This document shows, in pieces, positions 38,078 through 48,329 of a stretch of DNA of 64,000 nt. Under the pieces are notes generated by a model. It saw only the letters and a program-made list of their open reading frames with translations. It was not told where the DNA came from and searched no databases. Position numbers and translations under genes: made by a program. Numbering within the stretch: the first letter of the stretch is position 1; each line of letters starts with the position of its first letter. The DNA comes from Gammaproteobacteria bacterium (GTDB lineage Bacteria; Pseudomonadota; Gammaproteobacteria; Steroidobacterales; Steroidobacteraceae). The DNA lies in NCBI GenBank assembly GCA_025355645.1, contig JANXZG010000027.1, forward strand, positions 1 to 64,000. Reading direction: 5' to 3'.

Positions 38078-40268
38078 ATGCGAAAAATCAAAAGGGGGGA
38101 CATAGTTCTTGTGGCGATGGCGGTCTCGTCGATGCTGATGCAGGGATCGGCGAACAGCCAGGCACGGGACGCCACCCCGGATCGCGGCCTGTCATCAGCT
38201 GCCGGCGCGCCCCAAAACTGGTCGGCGGGTGGCCGAGATGTCGGCGGCACCTACTATTCGCCCTTGAAGCTGATCAATCCAGGGAATATCGGCCAGTTGG
38301 GATTTGCCTGGCAGCAGGTACTCGATGGAAAGCGCGGTCAGGAGGCGACGCCGATCGTCATTGACGGGGTCATATATACCTCCGGTAGCTGGGGTTATAT
38401 GTACGCGTTGAACGCGGTCACCGGTGATTTGCTATGGCGCTACGATCCGAAGCCGGCTTACCAGGCCGCGCGAAATCCGTGTTGCGACCTGGTGAATCGA
38501 GGCGTTGCGGTGTGGCGAGGCCGCGTCTACGGGGCATCAGTTGATGGCCGGCTGCACGCGGTCGATGCGGCAACGGGTCGCAAAATATGGGAAGCGGACA
38601 CGATTGCCAATCACTCGCTGCCCTATTCCATCACAGGCGCGCCACAGATCGCCGGCGATGTCGTTGTGATCGGAAACAGCGGTTCGGACATGGGGCAGGG
38701 CGGGGTGCGAGGCTATGTGTCTGCCTACGACCTGCGCAGCGGAGCGTTCAAGTGGCGTTTTTATATCGTACCGCCGAACGTCGGCGCCGCTTATGAAAAT
38801 CCTGAGCTTGCGCTTGCCGATAGCACCTGGGATCACCATCGGCCGCCTCAATATAAAGGAGGCGGGACGGCCTGGGATGGATTCGCCTACGATCCCGGTC
38901 TGAAATTGGTCTACTTCGGCACCGCGAATGCCGCGCCATATGACTCGCGGCTGCTTGGGCCAACGCACAACGACGCCCTCTACACCGCCTCAATCATTGC
39001 GCTGCACAGCGATACCGGCCGGATGGCGTGGTATTACCAAACGACGCCGGATGACCACTGGGACTACGATGCCACGCAAAAGATGATCCTGACGGATCTG
39101 ACCACTGACGGCGCGCACCGCGCGGTCCTGATGCAAGCATCAAAAAACGGCTTCTTTTACGTCCTTGACCGCGCGACCGGGCAACTGCTGTCGGCCAACA
39201 ATTACACCTACGTCAACTGGGCCAAGGGCGTGGACCTAAAAACCGGGCGCCCGTCGACTACTTTGGACTCCGACTGGTCCGGGTCGCCCAAAGTGATTTA
39301 TCCCAGCTGGGCGGGCGGGCATACGTGGAATCCGATGTCGTACAGTCCGGCGACGGGCCTTGTGTATATCCCGGTGCTTGAGGCTGGCAGCGTCTGGGTC
39401 GACATGCTGCATAACGGCGGCAGCGTAAAATATGCTAATGGTGTATTTACCGCGAATACTATTATTGTCGATGACAGCTACGTCGCTGAAGACCTGAAGC
39501 CGCTGTTTGGAGTGCTTCCGCCGCTGCAGTCGGTTCGCTCCGCGCATCCGGGCGCGGACGTGCGCGAGGCGCTGCGCGCCTGGGACCCGATCAAGCAGCA
39601 AATCCAATGGGAGCAAGTAACCTCGGCGGGCGTGCGCGGGTACGACGGCGGCGTGATGAGCACCGCCTCGAACCTGGTGTTCCAGGGCCGCGGAAATGGC
39701 GACCTCGTCGTGTATGGCGGCGGATACCGGCGCAATCTTGAAAGTCGTGCCGACCGGAAGCCACATCATGGCCGCTCCGATGACCTATGCCGTCAATAAC
39801 CAGCAATATGTGGCTGTCCAGGTCGGATATGGGGGCTCGGGCATCGGCATTCCCTTCCCTCGCGACAGTGCAGCAGTGAAATATCAAAACGTTAATCGAA
39901 TAATTGCATTTAAGTTAGGCGGGACGCAGGTCCCGATGCCTCCGAACCGAGCTAATGAAGCATTTCCCGAGCCGCCGCCAAGAATTGCTCCGGAAGCTAC
40001 GGTACGAACAGGCGAGATATTGTTTTTCCAGGAGTGCGCGCGCTGCCACGCTTTCGGCCCTGCAGCGATCTCTGACTTGCGCAAGCTGCCGAGTGGCATC
40101 CATGCCATCTTCAAGGACATCGTATTAAAAGGAGTGCTGGCCCCGGCGGGGATGGAGCGTTTCGATGACCTGCTGTCGGATGCTGATGTAGACGCGATCC
40201 ATGCCTACCTCATTGACGAGAGCTGGACAGCTTACGATGCGCAACATGACCCTGCGACCGCGCAGTAG
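38078..40268 (+). pseudogene. PQQ-dependent quinohemoprotein alcohol dehydrogenase, frameshifted
   Basis: A signal peptide, an eight-bladed propeller and a C-terminal cytochrome c domain can be followed. The vicinal Cys pair (NPCCD), GGTAWDGFAYDP, the active-site region HNDALY and the tryptophan-docking repeats (GRKIWE, GRMAWYY) mark a PQQ dehydrogenase. The C-terminal domain has the heme site CARCH. The frame breaks at VVY near 39716-39717: with one G removed, TAT GCG GCG GAT continues into ADTGAILKVVPTGSH. The 5' part ends at 39799; the 3' part is open from 39696. Corrected length is about 729 residues, normal for the type II family, which oxidises alcohols in the periplasm and passes electrons to the respiratory chain. 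I set the start at 38078 (AAGG upstream, directly before the signal). Confidence 0.85.
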
Positions 40269-40339
40269 CGGGCAGCCTTACCGCGGATCCCGCAGGCCTG
40301 AGATTTTTGGATTCGGCAATTTCTGGCTGCGCAGGCCCG

Positions 40340-41182
40340 TTAATTGCCCGACGCTGCGGGTTCGTACGTTGACCGCCCCTTAGGCCAGACGATAGGAAAC
40401 CAGTCTTCGCGCAGTCTTTGTCCCGGTACCATAGCGTGACCGGTGAACGGCGGCGAGGTGCGTCCCGGTCGTTCCGCATAGCGAACATCGTCGCCCAGCC
40501 AGCGCAGTGAGAGCACGCGTCGACGGGTCGAGGCGTCATTGCCGCGTGCGCCATGAACGGTCCTGAAGTCAAATATCACCGCATCGCCAGGCGCCATCTG
40601 CCACTCGAGCACGCGTAGGGCCGGGTCCTGGTCTGGATCTGGAGCGACCACATACCCATCATCCTCGGCGTAGAAATTGCTGGAGTCCAGCCATTTCGTA
40701 GGGCGCACGAGCCGCTGCGACCGATGGGAGCCTGCGATCAATCGCAAGGTCGCTGTGTTCACCGGGTCAACCGGAATCCAGAAGCTGATCGTCTGCCGCC
40801 CATCGAGGAAGTAATAGGGTAGGTCGCTGTGCCACGGCGTAGGCTTTTGCGTTCCCGGCTCCTTGACGAGTACGTGGTCATGAAAGAACCGGGCAGTCTC
40901 TGAGCGCATGAACTGTGCTGCCAGGCGAGCCGCGGGCGATTCGAGCACCGCGCGCGTGAATTCGGGGATTCGCTGCCAGTTGCAGTAATCATCGAAGAAA
41001 CCGCCGCTGTGACCCGCCTGAACCAGGTTCGAGGCGAATGGGCCCGGTTCGCGCATGTTGCGCTCGATACCAGCGGCAATGACGTCGATCCAGTCGGTGA
41101 AAGCCCCGCGCAGGCACGCAGCGCCATCGCGGTGGAATGCTTCGATCGCGTTTAAGCTCTCCCCAATCTGCGCTGCTGCCAT
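40340..41182 (-). CDS. Phytanoyl-CoA dioxygenase (PhyH) family protein
   Basis: This is a non-heme iron, 2-oxoglutarate-type oxygenase of about 280 residues. The iron ligands are visible as His and Asp in TPWHSDLPYYF and the distal His in TVHGARGN, with a downstream Arg-rich RRRVLSLRW that would bind 2-oxoglutarate. I place the start at ATG 41182, with AAAGGG about nine bases upstream and a TATAAT box at 41213-41218. An open frame extends to 41371, but that part is unlike the family. It is convergent with the PQQ dehydrogenase and transcribed in the same direction as the two CocE-type genes. Substrate unknown; such enzymes hydroxylate a wide range of small molecules. Confidence 0.83.
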   Translation of the reverse strand: MAAAQIGESLNAIEAFHRDGAACLRGAFTDWIDVIAAGIERNMREPGPFASNLVQAGHSGGFFDDYCNWQRIPEFTRAVLESPAARLAAQFMRSETARFFHDHVLVKEPGTQKPTPWHSDLPYYFLDGRQTISFWIPVDPVNTATLRLIAGSHRSQRLVRPTKWLDSSNFYAEDDGYVVAPDPDQDPALRVLEWQMAPGDAVIFDFRTVHGARGNDASTRRRVLSLRWLGDDVRYAERPGRTSPPFTGHAMVPGQRLREDWFPIVWPKGRSTYEPAASGN

Positions 41183-41212
41183 GGAAGGATGCCCTTTCAT
41201 AGGCAGCACTAT

Positions 41213-41218
41213 ATTATA
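41213..41218 (-). promoter_or_regulatory. Candidate -10 box (TATAAT) for the PhyH gene
   Basis: A consensus TATAAT lies on the minus strand 31 bases upstream of the preferred start codon, leaving a short leader that includes the AAAGGG ribosome site. No good -35 is seen 17 bases further upstream, so this is tentative. Confidence 0.4.
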
Positions 41219-41367
41219 GAATCGATGCGACGAAGATGCTCGGGCTATAATCGCGCTAGGACAGCCAGTCATATCACAAGAGCCTGGGCCGCTGAACCCT
41301 GCAATCGGCAGCGCGCACGTATCTGTGGCAGGCGTCCGGCATACCTGCTGCATCGCATTGGGCTCAT

Positions 41368-43479
41368 TCACATCAGGTCGCGCTTGATCGCGTTGTCCCA
41401 GGTCCGTTTGTAAACTTCCTTGTGACCTTCAAGCGCCTGGATTGATTCTTTGATATTGAATTCTGTGGCACTCGACGTTAGCTCTACGATGGCACGCGTC
41501 GTCGTATTCCACGCGCCACGCTTGATGCCGGACATCCATTCCATGCGCCAGACAGAGCTGTGCGGATCCCCCTCGCGTATAGACCAGCTCCAGTCGCTTT
41601 TCTCCGTGACCTCGGTGCCGGTGTCGAGAATCACCGGTGGTTGATGCAGGACCTTGTGCAACACGACATTTCCATTAGCATCCGGTCCCTCCTTGGTTAG
41701 CGTATAGTTCCTGGTAGCCTCGCGATCCGCCGCTACTTGCTTTTCTATGCGCCCCATCAACTCGGCGATTGGCAATTTATAGACAGCGGCTTCGACGGGT
41801 CTGACCGGCAACGTGAGCCGGGAGGATCCGATTACGACCTCCAGCGTGACAGGCTCCGGCGACGGCCAGACCAGCGGCCAAAGCGATTCGCTCAGCGCCA
41901 CGCGAATCCTGTTGCCCTTCTTGAACCGATGCGCCGTGAAATAACATCGGACTTCAACCTCGTAGCGCTGCCCGGCAACCAGCGGCTCTGGCGCCTCATG
42001 GCTGTCGCGATGCGTCAGGTTCAGGATGCCGTAGCTCACCGACCATGACTTGCCATCGGGCGTCACTTCGTTGATGCGGACCGCGAGCTTGGCCACGGGT
42101 TTGTCGGACGCTACTAGGATCGTCACGATCGGGCGGCCCAAAATTTCCAGGTGGTCATGGAGGGGGGCAGAATCGAAGCTTAGCGATCGTTTGTCGTCAG
42201 GCGTCTGGTCCGTGGGCAGGTCAACCTGGAAATTATCCGGAAACCATTCGCGCTTGGCCGTTCCGAGTGTTTCCTGCGATCGCAGGATCCTGCTGCCTCC
42301 GGCCTGCTTGTCCGACGAGAGTCCGGTCGCAGTCATATAAAAAATTTGCGACTGAATATCGGCCGAGGGCCATTGGCGCTCGGCGACCCAGCGGCCGGGC
42401 GTATCGCGCGGCCACACTTCGGAGGCGGTCTGGTACTCCATGTAGGCCTCCAGCATCGGCTCATCCATGATGCCCGTGTTCTCGCCGATCAGCCACTGAG
42501 TCCACCAACGGGCCTCTTCCGCTGCCCAGTCCAGTCCCGGCCCAGGATCCGCAATTTGCGGATAGCGGTGACCCCACGGGCCCATCAATCCCTTACGCGG
42601 AACTTGTAGGTTCGCCAGCAGCCGGGGCAAGAAATCCCGGTAGGCGTCGATCTGGCCGCCGACCGCGTATACGGGGCACTTGATCTGGCTGTAATCGGTT
42701 GAAATCGAGCCCTGCTTCCAGAACGCATCAAAGCGCTGGTGCGAGAGCCATTCGGCCATTATCGGCGGCGAGGCCCGCAGCCTGTCCAGCCACAGGCTAC
42801 GCCAGCGATCCCCAACGATCTGTGGGTCGGGCGGCCCGACGAGCACGGTCTTGAACTGGGCACCCCAGTCCAGCTTGTCGAACGTCAGCGCGCCGCCGAC
42901 ATAGTGCGCATCATCGGTGTAGCGGTTATCGGTTGCGCACTGCGTGATGATCGCTTTCAGGGCTGGCGGCTGCTTGGCGGCTACCTGCAGCGAATTAAAT
43001 CCACCCCAGGAAATGCCGCGCATGCCCACGGCACCGCTTGACCAGCGCTGGCACGCAAGCCAGGCGATGATCTCCAGTGCGTCCGCCTGTTCCTGCGGCA
43101 GGTACTCGCCTTTCAGGATTCCATCTGAGTCGCCGGTACCGCGGATATCGACACGCGCATAGGCAAAGCCATAGGGCACGAACGCGGCCGCCCATTCGGA
43201 ATCCCGCGTCCGCTCGAGGTCGCGCTTGCGATAAGGCAGGTACTCGAACACGACGGGCACCGGGACCGCCCATGCGCCCTCCGGCACCCAGATCCGTGCC
43301 GCAAGGCGCGCACCGTCCGGCATCGGAATCCATTCATTCTCGATGACCTTGAAGGGACGTTTTTTCGGGAGCTTCCACGGCGGGCGGCCGCGCAGGGTGT
43401 CGGCCGCCCGTGCCTCGAGCGCTGATGCGAGGATCACGGCGCCTGAGGACATCAATAAGTTCCGACGGGATATCGTCAC
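41368..43479 (-). CDS. Tat-exported CocE/NonD-family hydrolase (X-Pro dipeptidyl-peptidase fold)
   Basis: The 703-residue protein starts at a GTG (43479) 28 bp after the stop of the gene upstream. This gives a clean twin-arginine signal (VTISRRNLLMSS) like that of the broken paralogue; the longer in-frame opening to 43650 overlaps the neighbour. The catalytic Ser157 is in GISWGGFNS, Asp in GGQIDAY and His in GPWGHRYP. A C-terminal jelly-roll domain (from about 440) follows. The family cleaves X-Pro dipeptides, acyl esters and amides. It is paired with another family member on the same strand. The presence of several copies beside TBDRs suggests scavenging of acylated or proline-rich compounds. 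Substrate is not predictable. Confidence 0.87.
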   Translation of the reverse strand: MTISRRNLLMSSGAVILASALEARAADTLRGRPPWKLPKKRPFKVIENEWIPMPDGARLAARIWVPEGAWAVPVPVVFEYLPYRKRDLERTRDSEWAAAFVPYGFAYARVDIRGTGDSDGILKGEYLPQEQADALEIIAWLACQRWSSGAVGMRGISWGGFNSLQVAAKQPPALKAIITQCATDNRYTDDAHYVGGALTFDKLDWGAQFKTVLVGPPDPQIVGDRWRSLWLDRLRASPPIMAEWLSHQRFDAFWKQGSISTDYSQIKCPVYAVGGQIDAYRDFLPRLLANLQVPRKGLMGPWGHRYPQIADPGPGLDWAAEEARWWTQWLIGENTGIMDEPMLEAYMEYQTASEVWPRDTPGRWVAERQWPSADIQSQIFYMTATGLSSDKQAGGSRILRSQETLGTAKREWFPDNFQVDLPTDQTPDDKRSLSFDSAPLHDHLEILGRPIVTILVASDKPVAKLAVRINEVTPDGKSWSVSYGILNLTHRDSHEAPEPLVAGQRYEVEVRCYFTAHRFKKGNRIRVALSESLWPLVWPSPEPVTLEVVIGSSRLTLPVRPVEAAVYKLPIAELMGRIEKQVAADREATRNYTLTKEGPDANGNVVLHKVLHQPPVILDTGTEVTEKSDWSWSIREGDPHSSVWRMEWMSGIKRGAWNTTTRAIVELTSSATEFNIKESIQALEGHKEVYKRTWDNAIKRDLM

Positions 43480-43507
43480 GGGGCAAGCCAGGCCGTGGCG
43501 CCGCGTA

Positions 43508-45568
43508 TCACTGATGATCCCGCGAAATCGCCTCGTTCCACGTCTTGGTGCGCACGACCGTCCCATCGCGCAGCAAGGTCCTGGTGTACTTATAAAAAAA
43601 AGTCTTCGCGTCGCTCGACAGCTCGTGGCGGCCCCGCCAAGTGAGGACATGGCCGTTCACGGTCTGGTTATACTCAGAGTCACCCTGCACGCTCGCCGCA
43701 TCCGGGTGCGCATCATCGATCTCGTAAGTCAGGCGTTCCAGATGATCGTATGGGCCCCACGGAAACGTGGTGGCGCTGGTTCCCGACCACACCACCTTAC
43801 TGCGTTGGCGGGCCTCGTCGCGCTGCACGTTCCATTCACCGGGCCACGGGGCGTGCCCTGGACTGATCCCGGGAGGCCGATCCGAAGGCTCCGGGGCGGC
43901 AAACGCAATGGAGCGGGCGCCCGGGTCGTTGGCCGGGATACGCGGCAGCACAATGTGCGATGCCTGCGGACCTCCCGTCACCAGAGACGTTGTCATCGGG
44001 TACGGCGATGGCCACATCAATGGCCACAGCGCATTGGACACGGCAACACGTATTCGGTGACCCTTCGGGAATACCCATGAGGCCAGGTGCAAATCGATCC
44101 TCAACGGGTAGACGGTGCCGGGGACCAGGTCCTCCGGCTGCGTCAGGGAATTTCTCAGTGTGCCGTTGATGCCGGCGCCCGTGACCAGTGTCACGCGTCC
44201 ATCAGGCGCTACGTCGGATAGCCGCACGAACCAGTTCGCCCGCGTTGCATCCGCGGAGGCCTGCAGGTCTACCTGCGGGCGGCCGAGAATCGCAACCGCA
44301 TCGCTCAAAGGCTCAGAATCGTAGGTCAGGCTGAATGCATCGACGGGCCGCTGATCGGTCAACAGCTCGCCCCACCAGAATCCAGCCTCTACCCCGGCCG
44401 ACGCCACGTATCGCAGTTCATCGGTCCCGGTCTTTTGCTCATCCGGTGACAGCAGATGATCGGGCTGCAGATACAGGGTCATCGGTGTGAGCCCCGTCGG
44501 TGGCCACTGTTCGGCGCGCCATTCACCGGGCACATCCTGCGATTGGGATTCGGGCGCATGCCAGTGCTGCAGGTAGACCGTGAGTCGCGGATCCTGCATC
44601 ACACCCGTGTTTCGACCTTTGAGCCAGTAGTCGAACCATCTGACGGCCTGGTCACGCCACTCGACGACCGGGCCGTAGTCACTTTCATCGGGAAAGTTAT
44701 GATTCCAGGGCCCCACCCAGGCCTTCAGCGGCGCCTTGACCTTGTCGAGCATGCGCGGAATGCTGTCCCGGTACCCATCCTGCAGGCCGCCAATCAGAAA
44801 AGCCGGAACCTGCAGCTGATCGATCGGGTGCAGCGGCGCGCGCCAGAATGCATCGTCGTGCTGGTGCTTCAGATAATTGAGGGACCAGGGAGGGGAGTCC
44901 ATGCGCGGTCCGATCGTCGCCTCATCTAACTTGAAATCCGGAGCGCCGACGCGCCCCTGATCGAGGTCCATGGTCAGTTCGAACTCATCGAAATGGAACA
45001 CTCCGTCCATCGAGTGCACGTCTTCCGTGAACAGCTCGTCGGTCGCCTCGACCGCCAGGATCGCCTTCAGGGCAGGCGGCTTTCTCAAGGCCATTTGAAT
45101 GGAATTGAAGCCGCCCCAGGAAATCCCCAGCATGCCGACCTTGCCAGTGGACCAGGGTTGCCGCGCAAGCCAGGCGATGATCTCATCGCCGTCCTGCTGC
45201 TCCTGCGCCGAGTATTCCCGGTCGGGCGCAACTCCTTCACTCATTCCGAAGCCACGGATGTCGACGCGCGCGCCAACAAAGCCGCGCTTGGCAAAATACA
45301 TATGATTGGCGTAGTCCCGCGGGATCGTCCCGTCATCCTTGCGGTACGGCAGATACTCAAGCAGCGCCGGGAAACGTTGGCGAGATCCTGCGCCGTCAGG
45401 CATGTAGAGCGTTACCGCGAGGTGTACGCCGTCTTTCATCGGGATCGTCGTCTTGACGATTCGCACTGTGTAGGCTGGCGCAGAGGGCGGCTCGAAGGCG
45501 CCAGCACTCGCCGCGAGGATCGAGAGTGCGGCCGCAATAACAATCCAAGGCGCTATACGGCTAAGCAT
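43508..45568 (-). CDS. Exported CocE/NonD-family hydrolase (X-Pro dipeptidyl-peptidase fold)
   Basis: The 686-residue enzyme has a Sec signal peptide (about 1-25, ending ASAGAF), unlike the Tat signals of its two relatives. Its Ser150 is in GISWGGFNS, Asp in GGLQDGY and His in GPWNHNFPDES, followed by a C-terminal beta domain. I chose ATG 45568, which has GGGAG seven bases upstream; the in-frame opening to 45844 is not supported. It is more distant from the other two copies than they are from each other. It lies 28 bp upstream of the second copy in an apparent two-gene operon, divergent from the TBDR at 45729. Confidence 0.87.
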   Translation of the reverse strand: MLSRIAPWIVIAAALSILAASAGAFEPPSAPAYTVRIVKTTIPMKDGVHLAVTLYMPDGAGSRQRFPALLEYLPYRKDDGTIPRDYANHMYFAKRGFVGARVDIRGFGMSEGVAPDREYSAQEQQDGDEIIAWLARQPWSTGKVGMLGISWGGFNSIQMALRKPPALKAILAVEATDELFTEDVHSMDGVFHFDEFELTMDLDQGRVGAPDFKLDEATIGPRMDSPPWSLNYLKHQHDDAFWRAPLHPIDQLQVPAFLIGGLQDGYRDSIPRMLDKVKAPLKAWVGPWNHNFPDESDYGPVVEWRDQAVRWFDYWLKGRNTGVMQDPRLTVYLQHWHAPESQSQDVPGEWRAEQWPPTGLTPMTLYLQPDHLLSPDEQKTGTDELRYVASAGVEAGFWWGELLTDQRPVDAFSLTYDSEPLSDAVAILGRPQVDLQASADATRANWFVRLSDVAPDGRVTLVTGAGINGTLRNSLTQPEDLVPGTVYPLRIDLHLASWVFPKGHRIRVAVSNALWPLMWPSPYPMTTSLVTGGPQASHIVLPRIPANDPGARSIAFAAPEPSDRPPGISPGHAPWPGEWNVQRDEARQRSKVVWSGTSATTFPWGPYDHLERLTYEIDDAHPDAASVQGDSEYNQTVNGHVLTWRGRHELSSDAKTFFYKYTRTLLRDGTVVRTKTWNEAISRDHQ

Positions 45569-45728
45569 TTCTCTACTCCCTTTGCGAAGGTCAGTAACAA
45601 TATCTTCAAACAATAGGCAGCGCAAGGAATCGAAAAGCCGCATAAAGTATTGCAGCCATCGACTCGCTTGCCCCTGTCGTATCCAGTAGCCTATGATCGG
45701 TATTGCTGTCGAAGGGGACAAGATAATC

Positions 45729-48317
45729 ATGAGCAGATCTGGCCGCCCGACGGCATTCGATCGATTTGGACGTCCAGAGCCCATTACCCGCGGCTCCTCG
45801 CTCGCTGCCGCGGTCGCGCTGGCACTCGGTGCCACGCCTGTCACCTACGCCGCGGATGCCCCGGCTGGCGCCTTCAGCGCGGATCAGAAGTCGCGCAGTT
45901 CCGGCACGCTCGAGGAAATTGTCGTCACGGCAGGCCGCCGCGAACAGACAGTGCAGGAAATTCCATACAATATTTCCGCGGTCACGGGCTCGCAGCTTCG
46001 GGCCGCCGGCATCACCGACTTGGCTGGTATTGCGCGCCTCGTCCCAGGATTGCAGACAGTGGATCTTGGGCCGCGGGCCGCCAGCACGAACAGCACGTTC
46101 ATCATCCGCGGTTTAAATACCTATTCCGAGGACAATTCCTACATCGCCCCGAACCTTACGGTGCCGCTGGTATCGACTTATATCGACGACGTGCCATTGT
46201 TCACGAATATTCGCTTGACCGACATCCAGCGGATCGAGGTGCTGCGCGGCCCACAAGGCACTCTATATGGCTCGGGCTCGGTCGGCGGAACCGTGCGGGT
46301 GATTCACAACCCGCCGACAACTGAGCGCACCGAATTCGAAATATCAGTCAGGGCGGAAAGCACGGCGCATGCTGGCAAGCCCTCTTACGCGCTTGATGCG
46401 GTCATGAACTTGCCGCTCAGCAGCGAGCTCGCTTGGCGGGTGTCCGCCTCTTACGACAAGCAGGCAGGATTCATCAACGCCAACCGGGCGGTGCTGTACC
46501 AGGCGAACGGGCAGCCGGTTCTGACGGATCCTGCCAATCCGCTGACGAGTCCTTATGCAACGGGATCGCTGAAAGGCATCAATGACGCTGCGGACTGGCA
46601 CATCCGCAACGTCCTGCTGTGGAAAATAAGCAGCGATGTATCCGCGGAATTTGTCTATCACCACCAGCACGACGCGTCCAATGGCTTGTCGGCGCAAAGT
46701 CCAGGCAACCCGAACTATACGACGTCGACGCCAATTCCGATCCAGCCAATGGACCGGAACGTCGACATGCTGTCCATGACGGTCACTGCGGACGCCGGCT
46801 TCGCGACCATGACTTCAGCGAGCTCCTGGTATGAGAATGCTTATAACGACGTGTTTGATGCCACTCAGTTCGAAACGACCTTCAGCGCGCTTCCGGGATA
46901 TTACGGCGGCTATCCTCGCGCCTCCGTTTTTAACTATGACCGGTCCGTGGATCGTTCCTTCACGCAAGAATTCCGGTTAGCTTCCAAGAGCACCGGCGCA
47001 TGGGACTGGATCGCTGGACTGTTCTACCAGAACCAGCGCCAGTCCATTACTGATCCGGAATTCATCCCCGGGTTTGGCGCCTGGTCGGCGCTCCCCGGGT
47101 CCGGTGTGGCGGCACAGGCCTACTATGGCTTGCCGAACGATCCGACGCAGACATTTAACAGCGTGGCGGTGGCCGAAGGGCGGCTGGCGCCTGGGTCGCT
47201 TGTCCCGCCGGATTTTTATTTTAACTTTACCCGCTCGAATAAATATCACGAGTTCGCAACCTATGGAGAACTGACGTTTAAGCCGACCAGTGCCTGGCAG
47301 GTCACCGCCGGCGGTCGGTTTTTCTGGGACGGGTTTTCCCAGCAAGTCATTAATGATCTGCCGATTTGCGGCCCCTTCTGCTCCCAGTCCGGAACGGACC
47401 CCTCAGGCATTTCCTTTGCGAGCGCGGATAAGTCCTTTCACAGCCAGATTTTCAAGATCAACTCCTCATACAAGTTCGACCCGGACACAACCGCTTACGC
47501 GACGATTGCCCAGGGGTATCGCCACGGCGGAGCGAATGCACAGTGTGCGACGCCGCAGGGCAGCTCCGTCTGCTACAGCATTGCCGCGGTCGCGCCGTTG
47601 ATCCCGTATAGGTCCGACACGGCCGTCAACTACGAGGCGGGCCTCAAGGGATTTGCGTTTGACCACCGGGTGCAGTATTCCGCCGGTCTTTATATGATCA
47701 ACTGGCAGGACATCCAGCTCGAGCTGTTCTCGGTGGTAACGGGGACGACGCTGATCATCAACGGCCACACAGCGCGAAGCGAAGGCTTTGAAACCGAAGC
47801 GACCGCGCAGGTAACCGATGCCGCGTCCTTCACGTTCTCATACTCGTACGACGACTCGAAGCTGACCTCTCAATTCGTGGAGGGCTCCTTTGCCGGCCGC
47901 AATGGCGATCGGTTGCCGTATGTCTCCAAGAATACGGCGTCGCTCGCGTTTGATTACCAGATACCGGTTCCCGGTATCAGCGGAATTTCGCTGCACGCCG
48001 ATGCGGCCTATCACGGTGATGTGACCACTCGCCTGAACAACTGCGATGCGTTCAATGGCGCACCGCGTTGCCCCGCGGCGATTCCCGCCAATGGGCGACA
48101 GCCGGGTTATGCGGTGCTCGGCGGTTTCACGGTGCTCAATGCCTCGATTTCACTTAAGCCGAATGACCAATGGGAATATCGCGCCTATGGGAGCAATCTG
48201 ACCAATCAGCTCGGCATCACCGCGGCGAGCCTGACTTCCGCGCTTGCGCGAGATAATCTGGAATTCGTCATGCGTCCGCGCACCTTTGGCCTAGAAGCTC
48301 GCTATAAATTCAAGTGA
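45729..48317 (+). CDS. TonB-dependent outer-membrane receptor
   Basis: The 862-residue receptor has a long signal region (export stretch about 22-43, ending TYAAD) and a TonB box (LEEIVVTAGRREQ). The plug has VQEIPYNISAV, FIIRGLNT and IEVLRGPQGTLYGSGSVGG motifs, and the barrel ends LEARYKFK. I set the start at ATG 45729 because GAAGGGGAC lies just upstream; the frame opens at 45693. The terminal residue is Lys after Phe, slightly unusual for barrel recognition. A TPR-sulfotransferase gene follows after only 12 bases, so the two are probably one transcript. Ligand unknown. Confidence 0.9.
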   Translation: MSRSGRPTAFDRFGRPEPITRGSSLAAAVALALGATPVTYAADAPAGAFSADQKSRSSGTLEEIVVTAGRREQTVQEIPYNISAVTGSQLRAAGITDLAGIARLVPGLQTVDLGPRAASTNSTFIIRGLNTYSEDNSYIAPNLTVPLVSTYIDDVPLFTNIRLTDIQRIEVLRGPQGTLYGSGSVGGTVRVIHNPPTTERTEFEISVRAESTAHAGKPSYALDAVMNLPLSSELAWRVSASYDKQAGFINANRAVLYQANGQPVLTDPANPLTSPYATGSLKGINDAADWHIRNVLLWKISSDVSAEFVYHHQHDASNGLSAQSPGNPNYTTSTPIPIQPMDRNVDMLSMTVTADAGFATMTSASSWYENAYNDVFDATQFETTFSALPGYYGGYPRASVFNYDRSVDRSFTQEFRLASKSTGAWDWIAGLFYQNQRQSITDPEFIPGFGAWSALPGSGVAAQAYYGLPNDPTQTFNSVAVAEGRLAPGSLVPPDFYFNFTRSNKYHEFATYGELTFKPTSAWQVTAGGRFFWDGFSQQVINDLPICGPFCSQSGTDPSGISFASADKSFHSQIFKINSSYKFDPDTTAYATIAQGYRHGGANAQCATPQGSSVCYSIAAVAPLIPYRSDTAVNYEAGLKGFAFDHRVQYSAGLYMINWQDIQLELFSVVTGTTLIINGHTARSEGFETEATAQVTDAASFTFSYSYDDSKLTSQFVEGSFAGRNGDRLPYVSKNTASLAFDYQIPVPGISGISLHADAAYHGDVTTRLNNCDAFNGAPRCPAAIPANGRQPGYAVLGGFTVLNASISLKPNDQWEYRAYGSNLTNQLGITAASLTSALARDNLEFVMRPRTFGLEARYKFK

Positions 48318-48329
48318 TGCGGGGTCGCC

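Noticed and set aside
43480..43650. N-terminal extension of the CocE-type gene.
   Set aside because: It overlaps the end of the upstream gene, and the Tat signal with a GTG start at 43479 matches the paralogue.
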